The notes beneath the pieces are model-generated. The model was given only the letters and a program-made list of their open reading frames with translations. It ran no database searches and was not told the DNA's origin. Positions 37,558 through 47,000 of a stretch of 64,000 bases of DNA are shown in pieces; position 1 is the stretch's first letter; every line of letters starts with the position of its first letter. The DNA is from Arenibacter sp. P308M17 (GTDB taxonomy: Bacteria > Bacteroidota > Bacteroidia > Flavobacteriales > Flavobacteriaceae). The stretch is taken from positions 1 to 64,000 of the forward strand of contig NZ_QVON01000008.1 in NCBI RefSeq assembly GCF_003426735.1, in the 5' to 3' direction. The translations under genes were made by a program, and so were the position numbers.

Positions 37558-38762
37558 TGAGTTATTAGTTTCTTATTGATCCTACTGCTGGCAATTAGGG
37601 AGGCAATAATGCCCAATACCAGAATAGTTGCTAATACAATAAATACGTTGATCAAACTGTATTCCACTGGATAGGACAGACTAGGCGTTATTTTAAGCCA
37701 ACCCAAGGCCAATTGGGACCATATTAACAAGGAACCCAAAAACACGCCGATGAAGCCGCCCAGTCCGGTTACCAATAAGCCCTGTACAAAATAAATTTTT
37801 CGAAGGGCTTTAATGGTGGTGCCCAAATTGAACAAGGTCTTGGAATTTTGTTGTTTGTCCAGGATCATCATGATGATGGCCCCTACCACGTTAAAAAGGG
37901 CAATAATGAGCACTAGGGTAAAGATGAGATATGTGGCCAAATTCTCCGTATTTAACATTCTATATAGGGTACTGTTCAGCTCCCTACGGTCTTTTAAAAC
38001 TATCTGATCGGGAAAAATAGCTTCAATTTCTTGTCTTAGTTCGGGAATATTGGCATTTTCCTTTAGTTTAAAGTTTATACCGGAGAACTGGGTACTGTCC
38101 TTTTCCAATAAGGCTTGGACCAAGGGCAGATCGGCAAAAATATACTTCCGATCCAGCTCCTCTTCAATTTGGTAAATACCGCTGATGACCAGGTTGGTCT
38201 CGTTATAACTGTCCTTTAGCTGTCGCTGCCCCAACAAACCTTTACCCGGTTTGGGGACACGAACCACCAACGGACTTTGAAAATTGTTGATGCTTAACCC
38301 CAAGAGATTAACAATACCTTGTCCGGCAACCCCTTGTAGGCCATTTATGGCCCAATCACCATAAAAGTAAAGGCTGCTATCTATGGGGGTCGTATTTAAA
38401 AAAGTAGCATCTATTCCTTTTACATAGGCAATATGGGCCTTTTGGTCATGGGTCAGATATACCTTTTCCTCAATTTCCTTGGAATAGGCCGTTATATTCC
38501 GTAGTTGCTGAAGCGCTTGTTCCTGGTTTTCCGAAACGCTAAAGAATTTGCCTGTTAACGGCAACGCTTTAAGGTCTGGGTCCACCATATTGGTGTAGGA
38601 AAGGCTAAAGGTCTTTAAACCTGCGAAAGCGGAAAGTACAATGAAGAGTGCTGCCGATCCGATTACGATGACCAGAAAGGTAATGAAATTGATAATGTTA
38701 ACCGCATTTTGGCTACTCTTGGAACGCAAGTACCGCTTTGCTATGTATAAAGGGAAGTTCAA
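37554..38762 (-). CDS. FtsX/LolE-type ABC transporter permease
   Basis: A 402-residue inner-membrane protein with one N-terminal helix (IINFITFLVIVIGSAALFIVLSAF), a ~220-residue periplasmic domain and three C-terminal helices in FtsX-like arrangement (LVLIIALFNVVGAIIMMILDKQ, then the last two). This is the layout of MacB/LolCE-type permeases, which move lipoproteins or other envelope substrates. No ATPase partner is next to it; in this phylum the ATPase is often unlinked. It begins 2 bp after the stop of rbfA, so the two form an operon. Confidence 0.85.
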   Translation of the reverse strand: MNFPLYIAKRYLRSKSSQNAVNIINFITFLVIVIGSAALFIVLSAFAGLKTFSLSYTNMVDPDLKALPLTGKFFSVSENQEQALQQLRNITAYSKEIEEKVYLTHDQKAHIAYVKGIDATFLNTTPIDSSLYFYGDWAINGLQGVAGQGIVNLLGLSINNFQSPLVVRVPKPGKGLLGQRQLKDSYNETNLVISGIYQIEEELDRKYIFADLPLVQALLEKDSTQFSGINFKLKENANIPELRQEIEAIFPDQIVLKDRRELNSTLYRMLNTENLATYLIFTLVLIIALFNVVGAIIMMILDKQQNSKTLFNLGTTIKALRKIYFVQGLLVTGLGGFIGVFLGSLLIWSQLALGWLKITPSLSYPVEYSLINVFIVLATILVLGIIASLIASSRINKKLITH

Positions 38763-38764
38763 TC

Positions 38765-39157
38765 TTATGATTTTTTCCTTTTTTCCAATAGATCAGGATT
38801 CTTAACAGGGTTTTCTTCGCCCTTAAGCGATTTTTCAATGCCATCTATATATTCCAGGGAATCGTCCAAGAAGAATAAAAGTTCGGGAACCCTACGCAAT
38901 TGGTTTTTGGTGCGTTGTGCCAGTTCGTGTTTTATCAGGGGCTGGTTGGATTTAATTCCGTCCAATAATTCCTTGCCCTTGGTGGCCGGAAAAATACTTA
39001 CATATATTTTGGCTATGGAAAGGTCTGTGGTGACCGACACTTTGGATACCGAAATTAGTGTACCTTTTAGTCCGCCGTCGGTAGCGGCACGCTGTAGGAT
39101 ATCGGCTATATCCTTTTGAATGACCCCGCCTATTTTCTTTTGTCTTTGTGTCTCCAT
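38765..39157 (-). CDS. rbfA: 30S ribosome-binding factor A
   Basis: A 130-residue KH-domain protein needed for late maturation of the 30S subunit 5' domain of 16S rRNA. Typical sequence: KKIGGVIQKDIADILQRA at the N-terminus, VSKVSVTTDLSIAKIYVSIFP in the middle and LRRVPELLFFLDDSLEY at the C-terminal end. Length is that of RbfA. ATG at 39157. It is followed by the permease gene at 2 bp. Confidence 0.93.
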   Translation of the reverse strand: METQRQKKIGGVIQKDIADILQRAATDGGLKGTLISVSKVSVTTDLSIAKIYVSIFPATKGKELLDGIKSNQPLIKHELAQRTKNQLRRVPELLFFLDDSLEYIDGIEKSLKGEENPVKNPDLLEKRKKS

Positions 39158-39302
39158 GGCACAAAAATACGATATATTTATATAGATTCTATGATTGCTT
39201 ACCGATTAGCTTTTGGAAAATGGGTAAGCCGGTATTTAGGAAAGAAAGGGCAGGGGGGTCCCTAATGGATCGGAAAAGTTGGATAGTATAAATAGGGTGA
39301 TT

Positions 39303-39719
39303 ATGAACAAAATTGAACATCTGGGTATAGCGGTACATGATTTGGAGGTTTCCAATACGCTGTTTGCAAAATTATTGGGGGTATCCCCTTATAAAATGGA
39401 GGAAGTGGTATCGGAAGGGGTAATGACCTCCTTTTTTAAGGTAGGTCCCAATAAGATTGAATTATTGCAGGCAATGGAAGGGGATAGCCCTATTGCCCAA
39501 TTTTTGGAAAAACGCGGGGAGGGGGTACATCATATTGCCTTTGCGGTAGAAGATATAAGGCTGGAAATGGACCGCCTGGCCCAAGAGGGATTTACAGTTT
39601 TGGATAAGGTTCCCAAAATGGGGGCCGATAACAAACTGGTAGCTTTTTTGCATCCCAAGGGAACCAATGGGGTGCTGATAGAGCTCTGTCAGGAAGCACC
39701 GGGTCTGGAGAAAGTATAA
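39303..39719 (+). CDS. mce: Methylmalonyl-CoA epimerase
   Basis: A 138-residue VOC-superfamily enzyme. It interconverts (2R)- and (2S)-methylmalonyl-CoA in the propionyl-CoA/succinyl-CoA route. It opens MNKIEHLGIAVHDLE with the first metal-binding His; GVHHIAFAVEDI gives the second ligand, and LIELCQ the Glu. The GPNKIELLQ block is also typical. I use the ATG at 39303; the frame extends 24 bp further up to a TTG. It is followed by the tRNA that marks the island's left end. Confidence 0.9.
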   Translation: MNKIEHLGIAVHDLEVSNTLFAKLLGVSPYKMEEVVSEGVMTSFFKVGPNKIELLQAMEGDSPIAQFLEKRGEGVHHIAFAVEDIRLEMDRLAQEGFTVLDKVPKMGADNKLVAFLHPKGTNGVLIELCQEAPGLEKV

Positions 39720-39882
39720 CTGTGGGCATGTGTTTAGGGCGGAGTAGTGGCTTAAGGGTAAATTATGCTGCCCAATTTGCTTGCAGCGTAAAAAAATAAG
39801 TAGTAATATTGCATCCGCAAATTGCGGTTCCTGATTGCTTTTTCAGATAAGCGTATTTGAAAGTGGAAGCAAAAAAGGAAAT

Positions 39883-39956
39883 GGTCCTATAGCTCAGTTG
39901 GTTAGAGCACCTGACTCATAATCAGGTGGTCCCTGGTTCGAGCCCAGGTGGGACCA
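39883..39956 (+). tRNA. tRNA with anticodon CAU (tRNA-Met, or tRNA-Ile2 if lysidine-modified)
   Basis: A complete cloverleaf: acceptor stem GGTCCTA/TGGGACC (one G-U pair), D arm with AGCTCAGTTGGTTAGAGC, anticodon stem CCTGA/TCAGG with loop CTCATAA (anticodon CAT at 39917-39919), and T arm CCTGG-TTCGAGC-CCAGG. The discriminator base is A39956; CCA is not encoded. The sequence does not decide elongator Met versus Ile2. Its 3' part is the left attachment site of the island: positions 39911-39957 recur exactly at 52204-52250. Confidence 0.93.
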
Positions 39957-39957
39957 C
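39911..39957 (+). repeat. attL: left copy of the 47-bp integration repeat
   Basis: The 3' part of the tRNA, from the anticodon stem through the discriminator base and one further base, identical to 52204-52250. By the usual logic of tRNA integration, this half of the gene came with the element. Confidence 0.88.
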
Positions 39958-39966
39958 TTAATAATC

Positions 39967-39999
39967 AGACAGTTACATGAATTTGTAGCTGTCTTTTTT
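39967..39999 (+). terminator. Terminator after the tRNA, brought in by the island
   Basis: AGACAGTTAC (39967-39976) pairs over ten positions with GTAGCTGTCT (39985-39994), with one G-T wobble and an 8-nt loop, followed by a run of T. This ends the tRNA transcript now, whereas the original terminator appears to lie beyond the right repeat at 52261-52289. Confidence 0.6.
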
Positions 40000-40005
40000 G
40001 TTTTA

Positions 40006-40032
40006 CTGCGTGCTTTCTGCGTGCTTTTTTGG
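40006..40032. repeat. Tandem TGCGTGCTTT repeat, left end of the island
   Basis: Two tandem copies of CTGCGTGCTTT followed by T residues and GG. The same tandem unit, in the same orientation and with one extra T, occurs at 52083-52110, just upstream of the integrase gene. Likely arm-type integrase-binding sites, by inference only. Confidence 0.6.
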
Positions 40033-40199
40033 AATCCATTTTACTTTTTTTTTGTATGTAACATAATTTTAGAGTTAGTAAATCTTGACATGCTGTAATG
40101 TATAATTTGCTTGAATTATTTTGTAATATGATATAAATCAAAAATTGTTGCTCTTCAAATAATAATTTCTAATATTCTTATAACTGAATTATCAGTATA

Positions 40200-40248
40200 C
40201 TTAGGATCTAGTGCGTGAGGTGTGAGAGTTCGAGTCTCTCCGCCTGCA
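40200..40248 (+). pseudogene. 3' half of a tRNA-Leu gene (no 5' half)
   Basis: Within the gene-free 39958-40390 stretch, the sequence from the CTTAGGA anticodon-type loop (anticodon TAG) through a long variable arm, a perfect T arm (GAGAG-TTCGAGT-CTCTC, 40224-40240) and an acceptor 3' strand CGCCTGC plus discriminator A reads as the 3' half of a tRNA-Leu. The upstream sequence does not contain a D arm or a 5' acceptor strand. This is what an attachment-site copy left by integration at a tRNA-Leu gene would look like. Confidence 0.72.
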
Positions 40249-40390
40249 CAAAGTGGATATTCTGGTGATGTTGACCCCTTAAACTAAACTTCTGTTGCTG
40301 AAATGCTTTCTAGACCTCACATGCCTTTTTAAGATAAGGGCAGTAAAGCTATTTTGTATCAAAATGTATTTGAGAAAATTATTCTTCATG

Positions 40391-41095
40391 TTATTTCTTA
40401 TCATTTGATTTTTTAGATAATGTCTGTCTAACAGACTCCTTCAATCTTAACAATTCCTTTTTCTGTTCCTCAATGAGTTCTTCTAAGTCATTGAAGATAT
40501 GATTGAACCGCTCCTCAATAGAAGTTGTTTTGACCTTGTCAGAGTCTAATGAGCTACTTCCTTTCATCGCTATCATTATATCCAATTGAGTAAGGAGTTC
40601 TCTTTCCTCTTTGGTTAAAAATTCTTTATGTTCATTTAACCATTGTTCATCTTTGAACATCAAATCGCTATTCAAATGTATCTCTATTGATTTATTGAAA
40701 ATATTTTCAGTATTACTTTTGACTATATAAATAAAGTTTGCCCAAGCATTATCTCTTGGTAATGGCCGATATTCAAGCCATCTAGGGGAAATTAGATAGT
40801 CTCGTTCTTTGAAAATTTCAAGGATTTCCAGTATTGGCTGTAAATTTTCTAGGGGTTTAGTTATAGGGAGAAATTCTTTATTACTCCATAGTTTGAGGAT
40901 TAGTTCGCAACATTCTTTCTGTAATTGCTTCTTTCTTTTAGGGGAGCTGCAATTTTCAATATTATCTATTAGTTCGGCAAGGTAGTGAACTAGCCATCGA
41001 GCTAACGTATTAACCGAATACTCAAGCTTCAGTTCTTGGATTAGCTTTTTTCCTAATTTTAAAATCTCTTCCTCCGAGTGTTTTGACGATGCCAT
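40391..41095 (-). CDS. Companion protein of the STAND gene, unknown, helical/coiled-coil
   Basis: A 234-residue cytosolic, mostly helical protein that I do not recognise. The first ~100 residues form amphipathic helices with two Cys pairs (ENCSSPKRKKQLQKECC); the last ~50 residues (SIEERFNHIFNDLEELIEEQKKELLRLKESVRQTL) look like a coiled coil. No enzyme motif is seen. The start ATG at 41095 lies inside the 3' end of the large STAND gene (74 bp overlap in another frame), so its translation is probably coupled to it. By context it would be a partner, adaptor or inhibitor of the STAND protein. It is the last gene of the island operon. Confidence 0.75.
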   Translation of the reverse strand: MASSKHSEEEILKLGKKLIQELKLEYSVNTLARWLVHYLAELIDNIENCSSPKRKKQLQKECCELILKLWSNKEFLPITKPLENLQPILEILEIFKERDYLISPRWLEYRPLPRDNAWANFIYIVKSNTENIFNKSIEIHLNSDLMFKDEQWLNEHKEFLTKEERELLTQLDIMIAMKGSSSLDSDKVKTTSIEERFNHIFNDLEELIEEQKKELLRLKESVRQTLSKKSNDKK

Positions 41096-44000
41096 TTGGT
41101 TTTATTAAATAAATTTTCACGTTGTTCTTTATTTTCAATTCCCATCTATCCCGACCATAGATTCGTTCTTTTAATTGTCTATCTATTTCGCACTTAATAA
41201 TCATGCACTTATCAACTTTAGTGAGGAAATCTAGAAGAAAATGAATGTCTACTCTAAAGAGCACTCCGTCGCTTTCAACTTGACCGTGATGTTTGTATTC
41301 TGTTATTTCACTCCAATGTTGATATTCAGCTATAAGCTTGTTTTTCAAAAAAGTTTTCTTGTAGGATTCTTGTAAAGTGATATCGAATGAATCTCTTACT
41401 ATTTTTCCGAACGTAATATAGTCTTTTACAATGTCTGATGCCAAAGGGTCGTGATTGTCTAAACCATCCACTTCTGACCTTGGGTTGCTTAACCATCCAA
41501 AATATTCAAACCCACATTCATTTATTTCGAATCTATCTTCATCCTCTTCGAAAGGTATACGATAATCATGACTTTCTGTTGCTGATTGAAAAGCTCTTAA
41601 TAGGGCATCAGAACCTCTTGAAGTTACCAGGGCCGACCTTATAGAAACAGATTCATAGTTTTCGCCAAAGTGTCTTGTGCCGCCCGAAAAAGCACTTATT
41701 TGGTCTTTACCAAAGTAATGATTGAACCCTACTTCATAATCATATTTTTCTTCATCAATATTGTCTCTCCATTCTTTATCAAACTTACTATACTCGATAT
41801 GCCAATATTTTTTTTCTAAAGGTAAAGGGTCTCGTGAATCAGATAACCAATAATTATCCCAGGTATTGGCTTTAGATGGCAACCAAGATTCCCAATTTTC
41901 CCAGTTCCAATCACTTTCAATAAGAGAGTATTTACTCAGCAGTTCAGTTGCGGCACAGAACATCGCGTGATACTCATAATAGGTTTGTAAATCTTCGATT
42001 GTTGGTTGGTTACTATGACGTTTACTCAAAAGTGGATAATCACGCTGATCGGTCTGATTTCTGACATAATCGTCATTATTTACATTTCCTTTATAACCCC
42101 AAATGTTTGTTATTATGTTGTCACAAAAATCAGCTACTTCATATTCTGAAATATTAAAAAATTCTCCTAGTCTATTAAAAGAATAGGGCAGGGTATCCAT
42201 TATATCAAAGTCAAATTTCCATTCCTTTTCAGAAGACGACTTTGCCTTTCTTTTATGCTTTCCAGATTTTTCTTCGCTTATCCTTGGAAGCCTGCTACTT
42301 AAAGTATTATTAATATTCTTGACTTCCACAGAGGAATAAATCGACTCGTCAAACTCATATAGTTGCAGACAAGTTTTTTTGATAAAGAACTGTATTAAGG
42401 TATGTGGTAATTCATCATTCATCAATTCCTTGTAAAAGCAATCTTTTAAATGGATTAAGACTTTTGGATTTTCGCTGCTGACTCTTTCAATTGCAATCCA
42501 CAAGTAAAGTTTAGCCGACATCCAGTAGTAGGTATATTCCTTGTTTTGAAATGGGTAGCACGTAGTTTTGTTCTGTGCATTCAACAAATTGTCTAGAATT
42601 CCAACTTCCCCGACATTAATGAGCCTTCTTATCGCATGAACGGCCCTCCATCTCAATCTCTTGTCAGGATTTCCTAAAACAAATCGTAATATCCCAGAAA
42701 CGGCTAGGTCAGAGCTAGCTGGGGGCGACAGGTCTTCGTTCCATTCTCCATCGGCTATCTTTCTATCTATTTTAGCTGTCCAGCGGTTAAGAACCCATGT
42801 TATTGTTTTTTCATTTTCAGTTTTATCGAGTGTTTTGTTCATTAATGAAAACGAACCGTAAATAGACTCATCTGAAAGGTTTTCTATTTTTTCTGGAAGT
42901 AGGTTTCTCATTGTCACGGCAAGATCAGAATCTTTGAGAGAAAATAATTTTGCAAAGGAGTTAATATGGGATAGTAATAAATAATCATCTTTATTGAACT
43001 CGCTAAACCATTTTGATAGGATATATTTAAATCTTTCCTTTTTCCATTTTCTCACTGAAGGATGAATACTCCATTCATTAAGACACCTTTTTAAAGCATT
43101 TTCAAAAGCATATAAGTTTAATAATTCTGAAGATATGTTTATCAAAGCATCAAGATGTTTTACATAATTTTTTGGGGTGCAATTTTCTTTAACTTCGGCC
43201 AAAAAATTCTCAACTATCAATCTGGTGCCATAATCATTTCCGGCTTGGTTTATCTCCATGATCGCTTTCTCAAGGTCTTGTGTAGACAAGAGGTCAATTT
43301 TAGCTAAATCTATAGGATGCTTATAATCTTCTTCCTTATATTTATTTTCGTATTCGGATTTTTTCTCATTCTTAAGGTCGTTTCTGAAATCCTTATACTC
43401 TTCAATTTCTTGAACTAGATTTGGAAACAGCTTATTACTATCCTTTACTTCATTGTACAACGCTTCAATCAAAGCTAAGTTCTTATCTAGCTTTAAGTTT
43501 CTAAATATTGTCTTTGTGAAGTACGTTAGGTTTTTATTATCAGTATTCAGCTTATATTGGGAGATGACCTTTTTATAGATTTCAATTATCTCATCATGAT
43601 AATAATGGGTGTTTAGGGGTAGCAAAGCTCCAGCTATATTATGGCTTATGATTCCGTTCTTTAATGATGTATTGATTATGGGTATAATGTAACGGTTTAA
43701 TTCAATAACATTTCTATGATGCCAACGGCTAACGGTTGAGAAGGCGGAGCTAGGGTCGAGGTTGAAAATACCCTTTATACCTTCGCTATATGGAAAGTGT
43801 TTCTTGTCATAATAGCCCAATTTTTCATCTGCATATTCAATATAACGAGCAAAATCATACGCAAGTTTTGAATTGCGACTTAGTATCCCGTTTTCAGTTA
43901 ATCCATATAGACATCTAATCTGATAAAATGCTTCATAGTCAACATCTGAAACTGCCTCAATTGCTTTGTCAAAATAGTATTTGCCCACGGTAGCATCAAT

Positions 44001-47000
44001 TTTAGATGCTATAACGGAGCACTCAAGAAACAAGTCTGTTGCTTCTGTTGCCGACATTGTCTTATCAGAAATGATTTGGTCTAGTTCATCTAAAATTTTA
44101 AGGGATAGTTTGTGAAGAATGGACTGATGCAATATTTTTTCAAGCACAATAAGTCTTAATCGTATCTGGTTAGATTTATCATTCAAAAATGAGTTAATGA
44201 TTTGTTCTATGTACCCTTCATTTTTATTTAATAAGAGAACAAACTCCAATAGAGAACCGGCTAAATAATTTAGCCTGTCGTTAGCCCAATGAGAATAATG
44301 TCTAAACTTCCAATCATCTTTTATGTTATTACAAATTTGAGAGAATTTTGAAACACACTCTTTTGTATTTAATCGACCAGTTAACTTGTCTGCCTTAAGC
44401 TGGAAAATAGGGATAGCATGTTTGAAGAAACCTGTGAAATCATTTTTGTCATTTTCAAGACTTCTTCTTTTTTCATAGTCTTTAATTTTATCAATGTCCT
44501 TAAATTTTATAGGATATAAGTCTTCAAGAAGAATGGCCTTTTTGCTCAATGAGGATTTCAAAGCCTCTAGTTTGAGACTGATTTCAAACTCCAATTGAGA
44601 ATCTTTGTGGTGGTCATAGGTAGTAGAGAAATGAGGAACGCGGCTTGGAATTTTGTAGGTAATGGAATCCAAAATCTCTGATACTTCTTCCTGAGAAACA
44701 TCTGTTGCAGCGGTTAATATTTCACAAAAGTCAACTATTGTAGCATAAAATGAATTTTCAAAATCTATCTTTTTGTTCAGAACTTTTTTCAAAAAATCAA
44801 CGATAAGTTCAAAATCAAAATGACCGATTGACCTATTAAACTTGAAGAGTTTATTGATTAAAAAGATTTTAGCCAAAAAGGGTAACTCCAAGTTATTTGT
44901 CCATTCTTTTATTTCCTTTTCCTTAGAATTGAAGATGGTATTTTCCAAAAACAAATCACCGCTAGATACGTGGATTGACTTAGGTATCCATCTACATAAT
45001 GAAACAAATGCTTTTCTTGTTCCAAAGTTTCTTAGTATTGACTCTGTTTCAAAAGCAATGTCTTGAAGACTAATTGGGTACTCATGTCGTTCATCTTCAT
45101 TTAAAGAATTGTATTTCCAGTTCAACCATTTATGAGCTGTTTGTAAATGATTTTTGCTGATTTCTTTTTTACTTGGAATTCTAGAATAGATACCTGCTAA
45201 CTTAAGATGGAATGAGCCACCCCAAGTCTTACCCTCCGAATTATTACTTAATTTCAACAATGAAGAATCATCGCCAAACTGGATTACCAAATCTGGATTA
45301 TTTATTAAAAGGTTCGTTAGTGCCTTATCATTTTTTGATTCTTCAGCAGCAATAAAAAGTAGCTTAAAAAAAGTAATGTTATCTGTGTCACTATCCGCAA
45401 CCTTTAATGCTAACTTTGTTCTACCTATATAGGTTTCCTTATTTCGAACAGGGTCGATTGGTAGTGAGCGAAATTTTTCTTCGAGAACTATATTCTTTAA
45501 ATCCTCTTTAAGCCCTGCTTCAAATAAAATATTTCCAAGATTAATCGAAGCATATTCATCCTCATCTGACTTTTCGATAAATAGTTTAGCAATTTTATTA
45601 AGATCAGAATCGTCTACAATGTAAGCTCCTCGGACGTAGTTTTCAAAGTCCTCATCTCTAAAACTAAATTTATCATTGTCCAATACTAGACCATGCCATA
45701 TATCAGATGCTAAATCATTAAATAGCTCTACGGGTTCATCAAGGAGTCTCGATATATATGATACGGGTACCGGCCTTGGAAGGGTAATTAGATTAACAAA
45801 GAAAGTATCTATTAATTCTCTACCGTTAGAGCCAATTTTTTTGATTGCTTCATTTATTCTTTCTTCAATAATATCTTCAACTACTTTACCATTTGGCCGT
45901 AAATAATTGATGATTTCACTAATTCCTTCCTGTTTTAAGCCTATTGAATAAGTTTGGACTCTGGGAATACCCTTTGTTAGCTTATGAAAATCAGAGACTT
46001 CTTCATCCGTACTATCAGGTATAAAGTATTTTAAGTGAATTTCGGTCTCGTCATTGGTAAAGGGAGATATTTGTATGTCACAATATTTATGAGGTAGTTT
46101 AAGTGTGTTTTTTCTGTGAGTTCTACATGTGACAACAAGATTGCATTCTACAGGGAATGTTTCTTCTAGCATATCATGAACAAAAGAATTCTCTTCCCTC
46201 TTTTTTGCTGCCGTAACATTATTGTCAGCAGCATCAATGATGATTACCAAATAAGCATTTTTATTTCTTTGTTTTAAAATGTTTAATGCATCATTTAGTC
46301 TTCTTTTGAACTCTTTGATATAAGTTTCATCAGATTCATTTTTCGAGATTAAAAAATCTACACCTGTCTTTTTTGCAATTTCATTTGTGACTTGTACTAA
46401 TGCATTTCTATGCAAATGTCTACGGTCAGAAGAATCTAAATATGATCCATTGCCGTAGCAATCATAGATAACACATTCACAATAATCTGGAATATGTTCT
46501 TTTATCTGCTGAACAATTGTTGATTTGCCTATTCCTGCACCTCCATGAAGGCAAACAGGGATGCCTTTTGAACTCTCGATTGTGCTTATAATATCATCTA
46601 ATTGTTCTCGTTTGATTGACTTTTTTAATTTCTCAAATCTCTGTGGAACTGGAAAAATATTTTCTAAACTACCATTATTGAATCCAAGGTTCGCAATAAC
46701 ATCTATTAAAGTAATTCTTGTATTTGACTTGGATTCAGGCATCATTTTTTTCCAAATCAATCTTGCGAAGCTATCAAATTGATGTCTAGAAGATACGGAT
46801 GTGTTGCTGATGGCCATTATTAGCTCTTTTTCAAGTAAGTTCCTTGAACTGGCTCCGCAATCATCAAAATCAAGTAATGCCAAAAAGTCGGAAAATTCAG
46901 TCGTATTTAGCTCGGATGCTTTAAATAGGTTCTCGAACCCGTTCCGATATTTAGGGAGATTCTTAAGAATCTTATTAAAGCTTAATTTATTTTTTGATGT

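Noticed and set aside
40200-40250. Functional tRNA-Leu
   Set aside because: Only the 3' half is present; the upstream sequence cannot form the acceptor and D stems.
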